The position numbers were made by a program, and so were the translations under genes. Shown piece by piece: positions 23,113 through 32,865 of a DNA stretch of 64,000 nt. Location: contig NZ_JADJTF010000001.1 of assembly GCF_016711335.1 (NCBI RefSeq), forward strand, positions 1,736,001-1,800,000, written 5' to 3'. The stretch comes from Thiofilum sp. Lineage in GTDB: Bacteria; Pseudomonadota; Gammaproteobacteria; Thiotrichales; Thiotrichaceae. The stretch's first letter is position 1; the number at the start of each line of letters is the position of its first letter. The notes beneath the pieces are model-generated. The model was not told the DNA's origin and did no database searches. It saw nothing but the letters and a program-made list of their open reading frames with translations.

Positions 23113-24813
23113 GTGGAACTGACCGGTGCCGAGATATTCGTAGAGTGTCTAAAGGCAGAAGGTGTTGATACCGTTTTCGGTTACCCAGGTGGAGCCGTAT
23201 TGTACATTTACGATGCCTTATATAAAGCGCAAAACGAAATCAATCATATTCTAGCCCGACACGAGCAAGGGGCTGTACACGCAGCCGAGGGTTATGCTAA
23301 ATCGACCAATAAGCCGGGCGTGGTGCTAGTTACCTCTGGTCCGGGGGCGACTAATGCAGTCACTGGTATTGCGGATGCTTATATGGATTCCGTGCCACTG
23401 GTGGTCTTTACAGGACAGGTTCCTCGCGCTCTGATTGGGAATGATGCCTTCCAAGAAGTCGACATCGTGGGTATTACCCGCCCTTGTGTGAAGCATAATT
23501 TCCTAGTAACCCGAATTGAAGATTTAGCGCCTACGATTAAAAAGGCGTTTTATATCGCCAGCACGGGACGTCCGGGACCCGTATTAGTAGATATTCCTAA
23601 AGATATTACCCAGATGAAGGGTGAGTTTAATTATCCTAGTGATATTAGCATTCGCTCTTATAATCCGACCGTTAAAGGTAATAAACGCCAAGTTCGTCGT
23701 GCTATCGATTTGATTCTCGAATCCAAACGCCCGATGCTTTATACCGGAGGCGGCGTTATTTTAGCGGGGGCTGCTAATGAGCTGACCGAGTTTACTCGTC
23801 TAACGGGTTTCCCGATTACTAATACTCTGATGGGCTTAGGTGGCTATCCTGCGACTGATCCGCAGTTTGTCGGTATGTTGGGTATGCATGGTACGTTTGA
23901 AGCTAACCATGCTATGCATGATTCGGATTTAATCGTTGCTATCGGGGCGCGTTTTGATGACCGCGTGACTGGTAATATCGAAAAATTCTGTCCTTACGCC
24001 AAAATTATTCACGTCGATATTGATCCTGCGACCATTTCTAAGAATGTTAAAGTGGATATTCCCATTGTGGGCGATGTCAAAAACGTTCTAGTGGATTTAA
24101 TTGATGAATTGCGCAGTCGTGAGCAAGGTGTGAAGCCTGATCAAATTGCGGATTGGTGGAAGCAAATCAACGAATGGCGTAAAACTAATTGCCTCAGTTA
24201 TAACCAAAAAATGGATAGTCCTATCCTTGCGCAGTATGTAGTAGAAAAACTGTGGGAGGTGACGGGTGGTGATGCATTTGTGACCTCGGACGTAGGGCAG
24301 CATCAAATGTGGGCGGCGCAATTCTATAAGTTTGATAAACCGAATCGCTGGATTAACTCTGGCGGCTTAGGCACGATGGGCTTTGGTTTGCCAGCAGCGA
24401 TGGGCGTACAGATTGCTCACCCTGATGCTACAGTCGCCTGTATTAGTGGTGATGGTAGTATTCAGATGTGCATTCAAGAATTAGCCACCTGTCTACAATA
24501 TCGCTTACCCATTAAAATCATTACCTTAAATAATGGCTATTTAGGTATGGTGCGTCAGTGGCAAGAGTTCTTCTATCAAAAACGCTATTCCATGTCCTAT
24601 ATGGAGGCCCTACCTGATTTCGTGAAATTAGCTGAGGCTTATGGTCACGTAGGGATGCGTATCGAAAAACCTAGCGATGTTGAGGGTGCTCTGCGTGAGG
24701 CAATGGCGATGAAAGATCGATTGGTCTTTATGGATTTCATTACCTCTGCTGAGAACAATGTTTATCCTATGGTTCCAGCCGGTGCTGGTCATAATGAAAT
24801 GATATTGGTGTAG
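23113..24813 (+). CDS. ilvI: Acetolactate synthase large subunit
   Basis: Thiamine-diphosphate enzyme condensing two pyruvates, or pyruvate with 2-oxobutyrate, at the start of branched-chain amino acid synthesis. The 566-residue product has the catalytic Glu motif near the N-terminus (HEQGAVHAAEGYAK), the FAD-binding middle domain, and the C-terminal ThDP motif GDGSIQMCIQELATC then NNGYLGM. GTG at 23113 follows AGGAGAGAAG and gives the usual MELTGAEI start; an ATG at 23077 lies before this ribosome-binding site and is rejected. ilvH follows after two bases. ilvC is not next to them in this window. Confidence 0.97.
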   Translation: MELTGAEIFVECLKAEGVDTVFGYPGGAVLYIYDALYKAQNEINHILARHEQGAVHAAEGYAKSTNKPGVVLVTSGPGATNAVTGIADAYMDSVPLVVFTGQVPRALIGNDAFQEVDIVGITRPCVKHNFLVTRIEDLAPTIKKAFYIASTGRPGPVLVDIPKDITQMKGEFNYPSDISIRSYNPTVKGNKRQVRRAIDLILESKRPMLYTGGGVILAGAANELTEFTRLTGFPITNTLMGLGGYPATDPQFVGMLGMHGTFEANHAMHDSDLIVAIGARFDDRVTGNIEKFCPYAKIIHVDIDPATISKNVKVDIPIVGDVKNVLVDLIDELRSREQGVKPDQIADWWKQINEWRKTNCLSYNQKMDSPILAQYVVEKLWEVTGGDAFVTSDVGQHQMWAAQFYKFDKPNRWINSGGLGTMGFGLPAAMGVQIAHPDATVACISGDGSIQMCIQELATCLQYRLPIKIITLNNGYLGMVRQWQEFFYQKRYSMSYMEALPDFVKLAEAYGHVGMRIEKPSDVEGALREAMAMKDRLVFMDFITSAENNVYPMVPAGAGHNEMILV

Positions 24814-24815
24814 CC

Positions 24816-25310
24816 ATGCGACATGTAATCTCAATTCTGATGGAAAACGAGGCGGGTGCACTGTCGCGGGTTGCAGGTCTATTCTCAGCGCGTGGTTATA
24901 ATATTGAGTCTTTGACCGTTGCACCGACCGATGATGCGACCCTATCACGCTTGACTTTAGTGACTGTAGGCAGTGACGAAATTGTAGAGCAGATCATTAA
25001 GCAACTGCATAAACTCGTTGATGTGGTGAAAGTCATGGATCTCAATGACTACCCCCATATTGAGCGCGAAATGATGTTGGTTAAAATCGATGTGCAAAAA
25101 CATGGCGCATGCGATGTAGTAAAGCGTATCTCTGATATTTTCCGTGCGCGTATTATCGATGTAGGTGAAAAGTCCTATACGGTAGAGGTGACAGGCAGTC
25201 GTGGAAAATTAGATGGCTTTTTACAAGCCCTACATGAAGTGCGTGTTGTTGAAGTAGTACGTTCTGGCAGTATGGGCATTGCTCGTGGTGCAGTCGCTTT
25301 AAACGTCTAA
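24816..25310 (+). CDS. ilvH: Acetolactate synthase small (regulatory) subunit
   Basis: Regulatory partner of the large subunit; confers valine feedback inhibition and raises activity. The 164-residue protein has the N-terminal ACT domain (HVISILMENEAGALSRVAGLFSARGYNIESL, residues 2-35) and a C-terminal ACT-like half. Its length is that of IlvH rather than the shorter IlvN, which fits an ilvIH-type pair. Two bases separate it from ilvI. Confidence 0.96.
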   Translation: MRHVISILMENEAGALSRVAGLFSARGYNIESLTVAPTDDATLSRLTLVTVGSDEIVEQIIKQLHKLVDVVKVMDLNDYPHIEREMMLVKIDVQKHGACDVVKRISDIFRARIIDVGEKSYTVEVTGSRGKLDGFLQALHEVRVVEVVRSGSMGIARGAVALNV

Positions 25311-25335
25311 TGACTTAATTACTTACTTCGTTTAG

Positions 25336-25359
25336 GAGTACTTCAAACTTGAAGTACTC
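25336..25359. terminator. Hairpin between convergent ilvH and CopD-like genes
   Basis: GAGTACTTCA (25336-25345) pairs perfectly with TGAAGTACTC (25350-25359) with a four-base loop; a T-rich stretch follows. Probably a terminator for ilvIH, possibly in both directions. Confidence 0.55.
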
Positions 25360-25374
25360 TTGCTCTTTAATCTG

Positions 25375-25833
25375 TTAAATCCAGTACTTACCTGCTGCTC
25401 CAATCACAGTAGTAATTAGCCCTAAACTTAAATTAATCCCAATCATCATTCTAATTTGATTGAGTTGTGTACCGGCTGTGCTCCAATCTTGACTAGCGAC
25501 TGCTTGCTTGAGACGTTTATAAGGGGCAAAAAATAGATGTCCAAAAATCGCCATCATGATTAAGCCTAAGAGCTGCATAATATGTACAAATACTGGCGTA
25601 TTTTTCATTCCTCCATATGGACCAAAGATCATCCAATAGCCACTGATAAGAATTAATACAATACTAGCTATCACCCACGGAAAAAACTTACTAAAGACTC
25701 CGCTCCAAAGACTTAAACGCACGGGTGCATCTAATTGACTAGCAGCAATAGGGCGCAAAGCCATGTAAGCAAAAAACATCCCGCCCACCCAAATAACCAC
25801 GGCTAGCACGTGTAAAGCTAAGGCAATAGCCAT
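25375..25833 (-). CDS. CopD-like integral membrane protein
   Basis: A 152-residue inner-membrane protein with four probable helices (about 4-25, 50-72, 82-105, 130-150). The start MAIALALHVLAVVIWVGGMFFAYM, with its conserved His in the first helix and IWVGGMF motif, is typical of the CopD/DUF2269-like family, some of whose members bind haem or affect copper handling. Function here is uncertain. It is a single gene convergent with ilvH. Confidence 0.75.
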   Translation of the reverse strand: MAIALALHVLAVVIWVGGMFFAYMALRPIAASQLDAPVRLSLWSGVFSKFFPWVIASIVLILISGYWMIFGPYGGMKNTPVFVHIMQLLGLIMMAIFGHLFFAPYKRLKQAVASQDWSTAGTQLNQIRMMIGINLSLGLITTVIGAAGKYWI

Positions 25834-25951
25834 AAATCAGATCCCTCTTAAGTAAATTAGCGAATGCTAAACTAATACTATATCCAAGTCGTACTGCAAA
25901 GAGATAGTAAGACCACTAATCGTCAGTTGATGATAAGTAGTCATTCAAAAG

Positions 25952-26047
25952 TTATCGGGTATCCCTTCCGCAGGAGCTGTGCATTCATCCTTGTACGCTT
26001 CAAGGCGGCATCCCTGCCGCCAAGACTGCTCCAGAAATACCCGATAA
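25952..26047. repeat. Palindromic intergenic repeat element (about 96 bp)
   Basis: Outer arms TTATCGGGTAT (25952-25962) and ATACCCGATAA (26037-26047) are perfect inverted repeats. Inside are a GGCGGCATCCCTGCCGCC hairpin (about 26004-26021) and a pairing of AGGAGC with GCTCC. The nested palindromes and sharp ends look like a small non-autonomous repeat or REP/MITE-like sequence in the gap 25834-26120, which holds no gene. Confidence 0.6.
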
Positions 26048-26120
26048 GTACTTAGTAATAAAAAAGGCGAGTAATTATACCCGCCTTTTGAGAGGCTAGA
26101 ACAATAAGCTTAAGGCTTAA

Positions 26121-28085
26121 TTAAGCCGTAGCTTTTTCATTTTTATAGTAATAATAGTCGTAGTCATAGCCTAAGCGCCCTGAGGTGTCGACCTTATTTA
26201 ATACAATGCCCACCAAATTAGAGTTAGCTTGTCTTAAACGCTTAATCGCATTGTGTACGGCCGCCACTTTAGTATCACGACTATTGACGGTTAACAGCGT
26301 ACTGTCGGCGAGTGAAGATAAGAGTAAAGAGTCAGCCAAACCCAATACTGGAGGGCCGTCTAAAATAATCACTTCAAAGTTACGACGGGCTTGATCTAAA
26401 AACTGTTTGAGGCGTCTAGAAGAGAGCAGCTCAACTGGATCTTTAGGAGGATCACCAGCGGTCATAATATACAAATTATCGGCTTGAGCCTTGTGTAGTA
26501 GATGATCAGATTCCACCTTACCTTGTAGATAATCTGCTAGACCAATTTTAGCATTCGCTGATAACGCTTCGCCAAACGATGGGTTGCGTAGGTCAGCATC
26601 CACTAATAGGGTTTTAACTCCGGCATTAGCATAGGCCAGCGCTAGATTAGATGCAGTAGTTGTTTTACCTTCATTGGCACAAGCACTGGTCACATAAATG
26701 ACATGTGAGCTTTGTTGGCTTTCCACCGTACTAAAACGCAGTGTGGTTCGTAAGGAGCGGAAGGCTTCTGCAATAGAGGATTTAGGATCTGAAACTACTA
26801 AGCGGGCAATCTTGTGCGCACTAGCATTATGTTTAGCCGCTGGAATCGCTGCTAAAATAGGTAAACCTGTTGCTTGTTCTAAATCAGCCACGTTTTTAAT
26901 GCCATCGTACATGAATTCTTTCAAAAAGGCCGCAGCGACACCGAGCAATAAGCCCAGTAAAGTAGCAAAGGCTAAATTGGTACTGAGTTTGGGTTTATAG
27001 CGGGTAGTTGGGACATCCGCTTTATTCACAGCCCACACATTATTGGCGGTCATACTGCCGGCTAAATCAATGTCTTCAATGCGTTTGAGCAGTGATTGGA
27101 ATACTTCCTGATTATTACGTACTTCACGTTGCAGCGTTTTGTACTCAATCATCTTGCTTTGTTGTTCAAGCAATTCTCCTTGACGCACGCTTAGCTCTTC
27201 CCGTAGGAGGTTAACACGTTTACGTGCAGCTTCTATTTCACCACGGCTTGACTTATCTGCGGTTTCAACTTTAATGCGATCATTCTCAGCCTGAACAATT
27301 TGTTCTGATAATTTAGTCACAATTAGGCTCAGTGTGGTGCTTTGAGTCTCGACACCATCATCAGCCCCTAAAATACCGTTTTTACGGCTATATTCATTGA
27401 GTTGGCGTTCAGAATCTTGCAGTTTGGTTTTAGCATCGGCAATTTTCTTTTCCAATGCTTCGGTTGTTTCAGTGGTTAACAGTGAACGCTTAGATTGATT
27501 ATTGGCGACAAAATTATCCACCAGCGCATTAGCGATTTTGGCTGATAATTCAGCATTGGGGGTTTCCACATGCACATCTACTAAGCGCGAGTTGCGAATC
27601 GGCTCTACCGTAATATTATCCAGTAGACTATCAATTAAGTTCGTTTCAGCATCCGTATTATTGCGGAATAAAGCTTTCACTTGACCCAATAAAGATGGGC
27701 TAATAGCCGTCTCATCCAATTTTAGGTCTTTAATCACTTGAGCAATTAAGGAACGGCTGCTAATTAACTCTAATTGGGTATCAAAATAACCACGCGGATC
27801 ACGAATATCACCAGGGCCTAGTACATCTGTTTCGGCTAGTTTAGCACCCGCCTCACGCTCAATCTGGACAGTAGCCGTAGCGCGATAGACTGGCGTACTT
27901 AAAAAAGTAAACAAGAGAGTTAATAGGATAGTAGTTAGTAATATTCCCAATACTAGACCCTTACGCCGCATCAGCGTTTTCCAAAATTCTCTAAGGTCGA
28001 GGTTATCCTGTGTCTTTAATAGCTCACTGCGCTGCGAGGTTGATCCGTTGGCTTGCATGGGCTGGCTACTTCCTATGTTTTGCAT
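26121..28085 (-). CDS. Wzc-type polysaccharide co-polymerase and tyrosine autokinase
   Basis: Controls chain length and export of the polysaccharide made by this locus. The 654-residue protein has a Wzz domain with membrane helices at about 43-61 and 370-390, a long periplasmic coiled-coil (200-330), and a cytoplasmic BY-kinase: Walker A CANEGKTT (about 470-477), Walker A' LLVDADLRNP, Walker B VIILDGPP (about 572-579), and a Tyr cluster YDYDYYYY near the C-terminus for autophosphorylation. A start at 28058 with AGGAAG upstream is an equally good choice. No Wza exporter or Wzb phosphatase gene is present in the window. Confidence 0.9.
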   Translation of the reverse strand: MQNIGSSQPMQANGSTSQRSELLKTQDNLDLREFWKTLMRRKGLVLGILLTTILLTLLFTFLSTPVYRATATVQIEREAGAKLAETDVLGPGDIRDPRGYFDTQLELISSRSLIAQVIKDLKLDETAISPSLLGQVKALFRNNTDAETNLIDSLLDNITVEPIRNSRLVDVHVETPNAELSAKIANALVDNFVANNQSKRSLLTTETTEALEKKIADAKTKLQDSERQLNEYSRKNGILGADDGVETQSTTLSLIVTKLSEQIVQAENDRIKVETADKSSRGEIEAARKRVNLLREELSVRQGELLEQQSKMIEYKTLQREVRNNQEVFQSLLKRIEDIDLAGSMTANNVWAVNKADVPTTRYKPKLSTNLAFATLLGLLLGVAAAFLKEFMYDGIKNVADLEQATGLPILAAIPAAKHNASAHKIARLVVSDPKSSIAEAFRSLRTTLRFSTVESQQSSHVIYVTSACANEGKTTTASNLALAYANAGVKTLLVDADLRNPSFGEALSANAKIGLADYLQGKVESDHLLHKAQADNLYIMTAGDPPKDPVELLSSRRLKQFLDQARRNFEVIILDGPPVLGLADSLLLSSLADSTLLTVNSRDTKVAAVHNAIKRLRQANSNLVGIVLNKVDTSGRLGYDYDYYYYKNEKATA

Positions 28086-28222
28086 AAAATATCAAGTTAT
28101 TAAGGTGTCATTAAGACAATTCGTCATGGGCGCTGATTATAGCGAGTTCAATCAAAAATAATTAGCATCCTGTAATATTTTGTCTCGTCGTGAGCAGTAA
28201 TTCTGCATTTGGAACCTGTGGC

Positions 28223-29368
28223 TTAACCAGTTTTACCGGATGAAGCGTAGCGTTGATTAATCCAATGACGTACTGGAGTCTCAAAATAGCGGTAAGACAA
28301 AATAGCCAGTAGTGTTAAAACAACGACAAAAACATAAAAATGTAAATGACTGCCTTCTGGTAACCAGCTAGCAGTGATTTGTTTATACACCCCATACGCA
28401 GGGCGTTGCAGAATATAAAGTGAATAACTAGCCTCACCTAATAGCACCAGTATGGGGAGACTAAATAAACGACTAACCCGGCTTTTATCGAGCGCTAAAA
28501 AAACGATAAAGGCAATAAATAAGGGTGCAATTAGGCCATTATTATACGCCAGTTTAAGTCCCAACGAGTGTTCTAGGGTAGACTGAACTAAGATCAATAA
28601 TGCAGCGAGTGCAGCGCTCAGTAGCATGAGCGTGGTATTGGTAGTACCTGAAAACCCCTGAAAATAACCGCGGCGGAAGTAAACACCTACGACAAAGCCC
28701 ATAACGAAAGTACTTAAGTGCATCACCGGATTGTAATAAATAAAGTCGTGGAGTGCAGGAGTTTGATCATGACTTTGCATAAAAGCTCGCGCTTCATAGG
28801 CGGGCAAACCCAATACAGGGTTGAGAATATTATTCAGTAAGCCAAATTGCAGCAATTGAGTAATAATCCAAAACGCTAGGGTGAACACTACTAGGCTAGT
28901 GAAATGGCGTTTTTGTGCCCAAATTAACCACAAAGGGAAGGTCAAGTAAAAAAACGCTTCCACCGATAATGACCAGCCGGGCGAGTTATAACTTAATGGA
29001 TACCCCCCCGGAACCCAAGCCTGTAGCATAGTAAGGTTTAATAAAGCGGCAAGCCCATCTAGTTGCCCTTTGCGTACACTATCAGCAATCATAAACAGTA
29101 AGGCTAATAGATAAACGGGATAAATGCGTGCAAGGCGAGCTATCCAGTAGCGTCCTTTATCAAGCGGTGGTTTAGTGCGCGGTGAGTAATAGGCAATCGC
29201 CATAATGAAACCCGACAGCACAAAGAAGTAACATACCGCAATCGGGCCAGCGGTCATTAAGGGATTGATCCACTCCACATTAGCAGGCCATGCCTCTCGA
29301 CCGAAGTGGAAGAACACGACGGTCAGGGCGGCAATATAGCGCGTGAAGGTTAACTGCTCGAGTTTCAA
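28223..29368 (-). CDS. Acyltransferase-3 family membrane protein
   Basis: A 381-residue inner-membrane protein with about ten predicted helices. The N-terminal LTFTRYIAALTVVFFHF with its conserved active-site His, then FFVLSGFIMAIAY and the WSLSVEAFFYLTFP segment, are hallmarks of the acyltransferase-3/OafA family, which acetylate or otherwise acylate sugars. It lies between wzc- and wbaP-type genes, so it probably decorates the exported polysaccharide. Substrate unknown. Confidence 0.88.
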   Translation of the reverse strand: MKLEQLTFTRYIAALTVVFFHFGREAWPANVEWINPLMTAGPIAVCYFFVLSGFIMAIAYYSPRTKPPLDKGRYWIARLARIYPVYLLALLFMIADSVRKGQLDGLAALLNLTMLQAWVPGGYPLSYNSPGWSLSVEAFFYLTFPLWLIWAQKRHFTSLVVFTLAFWIITQLLQFGLLNNILNPVLGLPAYEARAFMQSHDQTPALHDFIYYNPVMHLSTFVMGFVVGVYFRRGYFQGFSGTTNTTLMLLSAALAALLILVQSTLEHSLGLKLAYNNGLIAPLFIAFIVFLALDKSRVSRLFSLPILVLLGEASYSLYILQRPAYGVYKQITASWLPEGSHLHFYVFVVVLTLLAILSYRYFETPVRHWINQRYASSGKTG

Positions 29369-29402
29369 AATGGCTGCTCAACTTAAGGATGGGTACTAAA
29401 GC

Positions 29403-30788
29403 TTAGTACGCATTCTTATCGTTTAAAGTTTTAAAGGCAGTAGCAAAAATGATTTTTAAATCCAACCATAAGCTCCAACGTTGGATATATTCCAAATCAT
29501 ATTCAACCCGTTTTTGCATTTTATATAGTGTGTCGGTTTCACCGCGCCAGCCATTGACTTGTGCCCAGCCAGTAATGCCGGGTTTCATCGCATGACGACT
29601 CATATAGCCGGGTATTAATTGCTTATATTGCTCATTATGAGCTACTGCATGAGGGCGAGGGCCTACAATCGACATATGTCCTTGGAGCACATTAAAAAAC
29701 TGAGGTAGTTCATCTAGAGAAGTGCGTCTTAAAAAAGCACCTACTTTAGTAATACGTACATCATTACGTGTGGCTTGTTTAATACTGGCTCCATTTTCAC
29801 AGACTGTCATACTGCGGAACTTCCACACTTGGAATTTTTCACCGCGCAATCCATGACGGCTTTGTTTAAATAGAATAGGGCCGGGGGATGAAACTTTGAC
29901 TGCTATGGCAATCATAACTAATAAAGGAGCTATTAGAGCCAAGATTATTAAGCTTACTACGATGTCTTCTACACGCTTAATCAAGGCACTAAAGCCTGTT
30001 AGCGGTTCATCATAAAGGCGTACTAATGGAGTATTCATCATCTCCATCGGACGACTGCTCAGAATAGTCTTAGTAAATTCATCAGGTATTAAGCGGATAG
30101 GTGTCATGGTATCGGCTAGGCGGTTAATAATGTCATTGTCCAACGGTGACCAACCGGCGGGTAACGATAAATAAATTTGATCCCAAGTGCCGTTGCGTGC
30201 AGCCTCTAGCATAGTCTCTAAATCACCAATATGGGCGTATTGGCTAGGGATATGGCTAGATTCTTGGTCGGTGACCGTATAAAAGCCCGCAATTTGTAAA
30301 CCCATTTCAGGGTGACTATCAACAGTTTGCGCGAAACGTAAGGATTGGCGTGTAACGCCTGCAATCGCAATAGAGCGGTTATTGAGGCCTAGCGTTTTGA
30401 GTGCAGATTGTAAGCCACGTAATAAATAGCGTGAACTAATTAGTGCAATTGGGGTGATAAGCAACCAGCTAATCAAGATCAGGCGTGAAAACTCATTAGA
30501 TTTCTTAGTAGCGAAAATGATAAAGATTAACAGTAAGAAAGTGGCTAACCACGTCACTACTAAACGCATACCTTCATCACGCATAAACGGGCGTCCGCCC
30601 CATGAAGCATAAATTTCGGTAAATCGTCCTACAAAGCCAAACAATAACGCAGCGCCTAAACCTGCCACTAAATAAGGATTAAGGTCATAGGTTTTGGGGT
30701 AAAAATAAGCTAAAAGCACAATGCTTAAAACACTGAGGGTATCTGCGCTGCGATAGACGAGTTCAGAGCTGATTTTTTTATCTACCAT
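29403..30788 (-). CDS. Undecaprenyl-phosphate sugar-phosphate transferase (WbaP/WcaJ family)
   Basis: Starts repeat-unit synthesis by moving a hexose-1-phosphate from UDP-sugar to undecaprenyl phosphate. The 461-residue protein has four N-terminal helices (about 15-135), a CoA-binding-like middle domain, and the C-terminal bacterial sugar transferase domain with a further helix (KRVEDIVVSLIILALIAPLL), SPGPILFKQSRHG, KFRSM and the closing GITGWAQVNGWRG motif. Glucose or galactose specificity cannot be told. It probably has its own promoter in the 305-base gap upstream. Confidence 0.92.
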   Translation of the reverse strand: MVDKKISSELVYRSADTLSVLSIVLLAYFYPKTYDLNPYLVAGLGAALLFGFVGRFTEIYASWGGRPFMRDEGMRLVVTWLATFLLLIFIIFATKKSNEFSRLILISWLLITPIALISSRYLLRGLQSALKTLGLNNRSIAIAGVTRQSLRFAQTVDSHPEMGLQIAGFYTVTDQESSHIPSQYAHIGDLETMLEAARNGTWDQIYLSLPAGWSPLDNDIINRLADTMTPIRLIPDEFTKTILSSRPMEMMNTPLVRLYDEPLTGFSALIKRVEDIVVSLIILALIAPLLVMIAIAVKVSSPGPILFKQSRHGLRGEKFQVWKFRSMTVCENGASIKQATRNDVRITKVGAFLRRTSLDELPQFFNVLQGHMSIVGPRPHAVAHNEQYKQLIPGYMSRHAMKPGITGWAQVNGWRGETDTLYKMQKRVEYDLEYIQRWSLWLDLKIIFATAFKTLNDKNAY

Positions 30789-31093
30789 CGCTTTACTAAT
30801 CCAGTCTCTTTTGAACCTTAACTATGATAAATAGTAGGGTTTTTATTGTAAAAACAAAGAGGTTACCACCGAGCTGGTGTATAAAAACAACACCTACCAT
30901 TGCTGCTGAAAACTCAGCGCTACGATTTGCACTACTCAATAACAGTTTGTTTTGGATAAAAAACTGCAATCGGAGCCAGTGATGTAACACTCTCTAATAA
31001 CGTAATCAATAAGGCTAATATAGCTTATTTTTCCAACTTGTGTCTCAAAAAAACACTTAATGGTGTTGTTTTCCTGCTAATTATCATATTCGG
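30789..31093. other. Intergenic region between GT2 gene and WbaP-type gene
   Basis: A 305-base AT-rich gap within the polysaccharide locus. An AACAC/GTGTT hairpin with an A/T-run near 31048-31070 may terminate the upstream minus-strand genes. No JUMPStart-like element, tRNA or convincing small gene was found. A promoter for the last three genes is expected here but none is clear. Confidence 0.4.
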
Positions 31094-31936
31094 TTAAGAA
31101 TGGCTACTCACTTGACGTGAGGATTCATCTTTTTCCCACCGATAGCTAGACAGTTTTTTAAACTGTTGTTTAGCACGAGTACGAATCACTAAGCTAATGC
31201 CGATATAAGCCACAGTGGCCACAAAATCTTTGCTGAATAGACGTTGACGCAAGATTTGAGAGTAGGGCTTATTCTCGGTTTGAGTACACAAACCTTTGGC
31301 GGCTAATTCCATATTGCCTAATCGTGCTCTTGATTTAATTTTAATCAGAGAGTTTAGATTATGGGGAGCAGCAATATAAATCTTAGCGCCTTGTACATTA
31401 CCGCGCTCATGACGTGCAAACTGACAACGGACAAATCCATCATCATTGATGACCGATGGAAAAGCACTAAAGCGTTCATGTCCCTGTTGTGAGATCACAT
31501 AACTACAAGTAGCGACCAAACCATCACGAATATAAGGCAGGCTCAACCACGTTTTATAGTATTGGCGTACCAGCCAAGAGGATTTTGAAGTATCGATAAT
31601 CGGCTCTGGAGCAGCTAATAATAACTGACCCTTAGCCATTTCCTGAGTAATACGTAGGATTGCCCCTTCACTCAAGCGCGTATCGGCGTCAATATAAAAG
31701 GCAGGCCAAGTCAGAATATGTTTTTCTGCCTCATTTAACGCATTCACCTTGGAAGGTATAGCAATATCTAAACACAGTACTTGAGGATAGCGCCTGCGTA
31801 CAATATCGGCTGTATTATCGGTACAACCATTACAGGCGACGATAATGCGCTCTACCCCTGCTTGGTTAACTAGCGTATCTAGGCAGCGCTCTATGACGGT
31901 TGCCTCGTTATGTGCAGGTACAATAAGAGTAGCCAT
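31094..31936 (-). CDS. Family 2 glycosyltransferase
   Basis: A 280-residue GT-A fold enzyme of the polysaccharide locus. MATLIVPAHNEATVIERCLDTL and the YIDADTRL acidic metal-binding motif are visible near residues 1-22 and 90-97. It has a basic C-terminal tail. The preferred ATG at 31936 overlaps the stop codon of the preceding gene by one base (TAATG), so it is translationally coupled. The sugar transferred is unknown. Confidence 0.88.
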   Translation of the reverse strand: MATLIVPAHNEATVIERCLDTLVNQAGVERIIVACNGCTDNTADIVRRRYPQVLCLDIAIPSKVNALNEAEKHILTWPAFYIDADTRLSEGAILRITQEMAKGQLLLAAPEPIIDTSKSSWLVRQYYKTWLSLPYIRDGLVATCSYVISQQGHERFSAFPSVINDDGFVRCQFARHERGNVQGAKIYIAAPHNLNSLIKIKSRARLGNMELAAKGLCTQTENKPYSQILRQRLFSKDFVATVAYIGISLVIRTRAKQQFKKLSSYRWEKDESSRQVSSHS

Positions 31937-32865
31937 TAGCGATACCCTCGCATCCAATCACTACGCTGGTTATAGACCGTTTGCCACTCGCGTGCTGCCT
32001 CACTGTTTGGTTTGAATAATTTGTGTATAAAATACTTATTCCAAACATATAAAAAGAGTAAGCCTTTATGTATAGGCTGACGCCAGCCTTGTACATGACG
32101 ATAGGTAAGCTCGATTTTACCCTTCATCAATTTAATCATTTTGCCAGAGAAGCGTGCATGACTCGCTCCACCATGATGAATGATGCGTGCATCAGGATTA
32201 ACAATAGGACGATAACCTAATTTAGCGGCTTTTAAACAAAAATCGGCTTCCTCGGCATACATAAAGAACTGCGGATCAAGACCACCAATCTCATCCCACA
32301 GTTCGCGTGTGGTGAGAAAAAAGCATCCCGAAACAATATCCACTTCTTTGATCGAGTCGCGCTTCCAACAACCATAATTAGCATTATTAAATAAACAGGT
32401 ATGACTAAAAGCCTTACTCAGACCTGTAGCGCTAAACAATAAATTACTAATATTAGGCTTAGACCAAGCATGTTGGGAGTTTAAGCTCAGATCATTATTC
32501 AGTGTAACGCCACTCCAAATACCATTTCTAGGATGTTGTTTGGCGAAAGCCATGAGTTTATCAATCGCATGGTCTACTATTTTGGTATCGGGATTCAGCA
32601 GTAGGATGTACTTACCTTGTGAGTTTTTGACGCCGATTTGCACGCCACCTGCAAAACCTAAGTTAGCACCAGAGTCAATTAATTTGACTTGTGGGAAAGC
32701 TTGAGCAATAACCTTAAGTGAGTCGTCTTGCGAAGCATTATCCACTACAATAATTTCAAAATGAGTTTTTTGGGTTTGATCATAAACAGACTGTAACGCC
32801 GTTATGATTAGTTTGGCAGTATTATAAGAGACTAGAATAATACTTAATTCAGGAATATTACTCAT
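31936..32865 (-). CDS. Family 2 glycosyltransferase (rhamnosyltransferase-like)
   Basis: A 309-residue GT-A enzyme. ELSIILVSYNTAKLIITALQS, VVDNASQDDS, LNPDTKI (DXD-like) and the later MYAEEADFCLKAAKLGY motif match GT2 enzymes often annotated as rhamnosyltransferases. With rfbABCD in the same locus, transfer of rhamnose is a reasonable inference. Overlaps the hexapeptide acyltransferase gene by four bases. Confidence 0.9.
   Translation of the reverse strand: MSNIPELSIILVSYNTAKLIITALQSVYDQTQKTHFEIIVVDNASQDDSLKVIAQAFPQVKLIDSGANLGFAGGVQIGVKNSQGKYILLLNPDTKIVDHAIDKLMAFAKQHPRNGIWSGVTLNNDLSLNSQHAWSKPNISNLLFSATGLSKAFSHTCLFNNANYGCWKRDSIKEVDIVSGCFFLTTRELWDEIGGLDPQFFMYAEEADFCLKAAKLGYRPIVNPDARIIHHGGASHARFSGKMIKLMKGKIELTYRHVQGWRQPIHKGLLFLYVWNKYFIHKLFKPNSEAAREWQTVYNQRSDWMRGYR

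Noticed and set aside
30796..30990. 64-codon minus-strand frame between GT2 and WbaP-type genes
   Set aside because: No ribosome-binding site, no recognisable domain and low-complexity composition; treated as non-coding.
30789..31093. JUMPStart/ops element for the polysaccharide locus
   Set aside because: No GGCGGTAG-type sequence was seen here or before rfbA on the minus strand.
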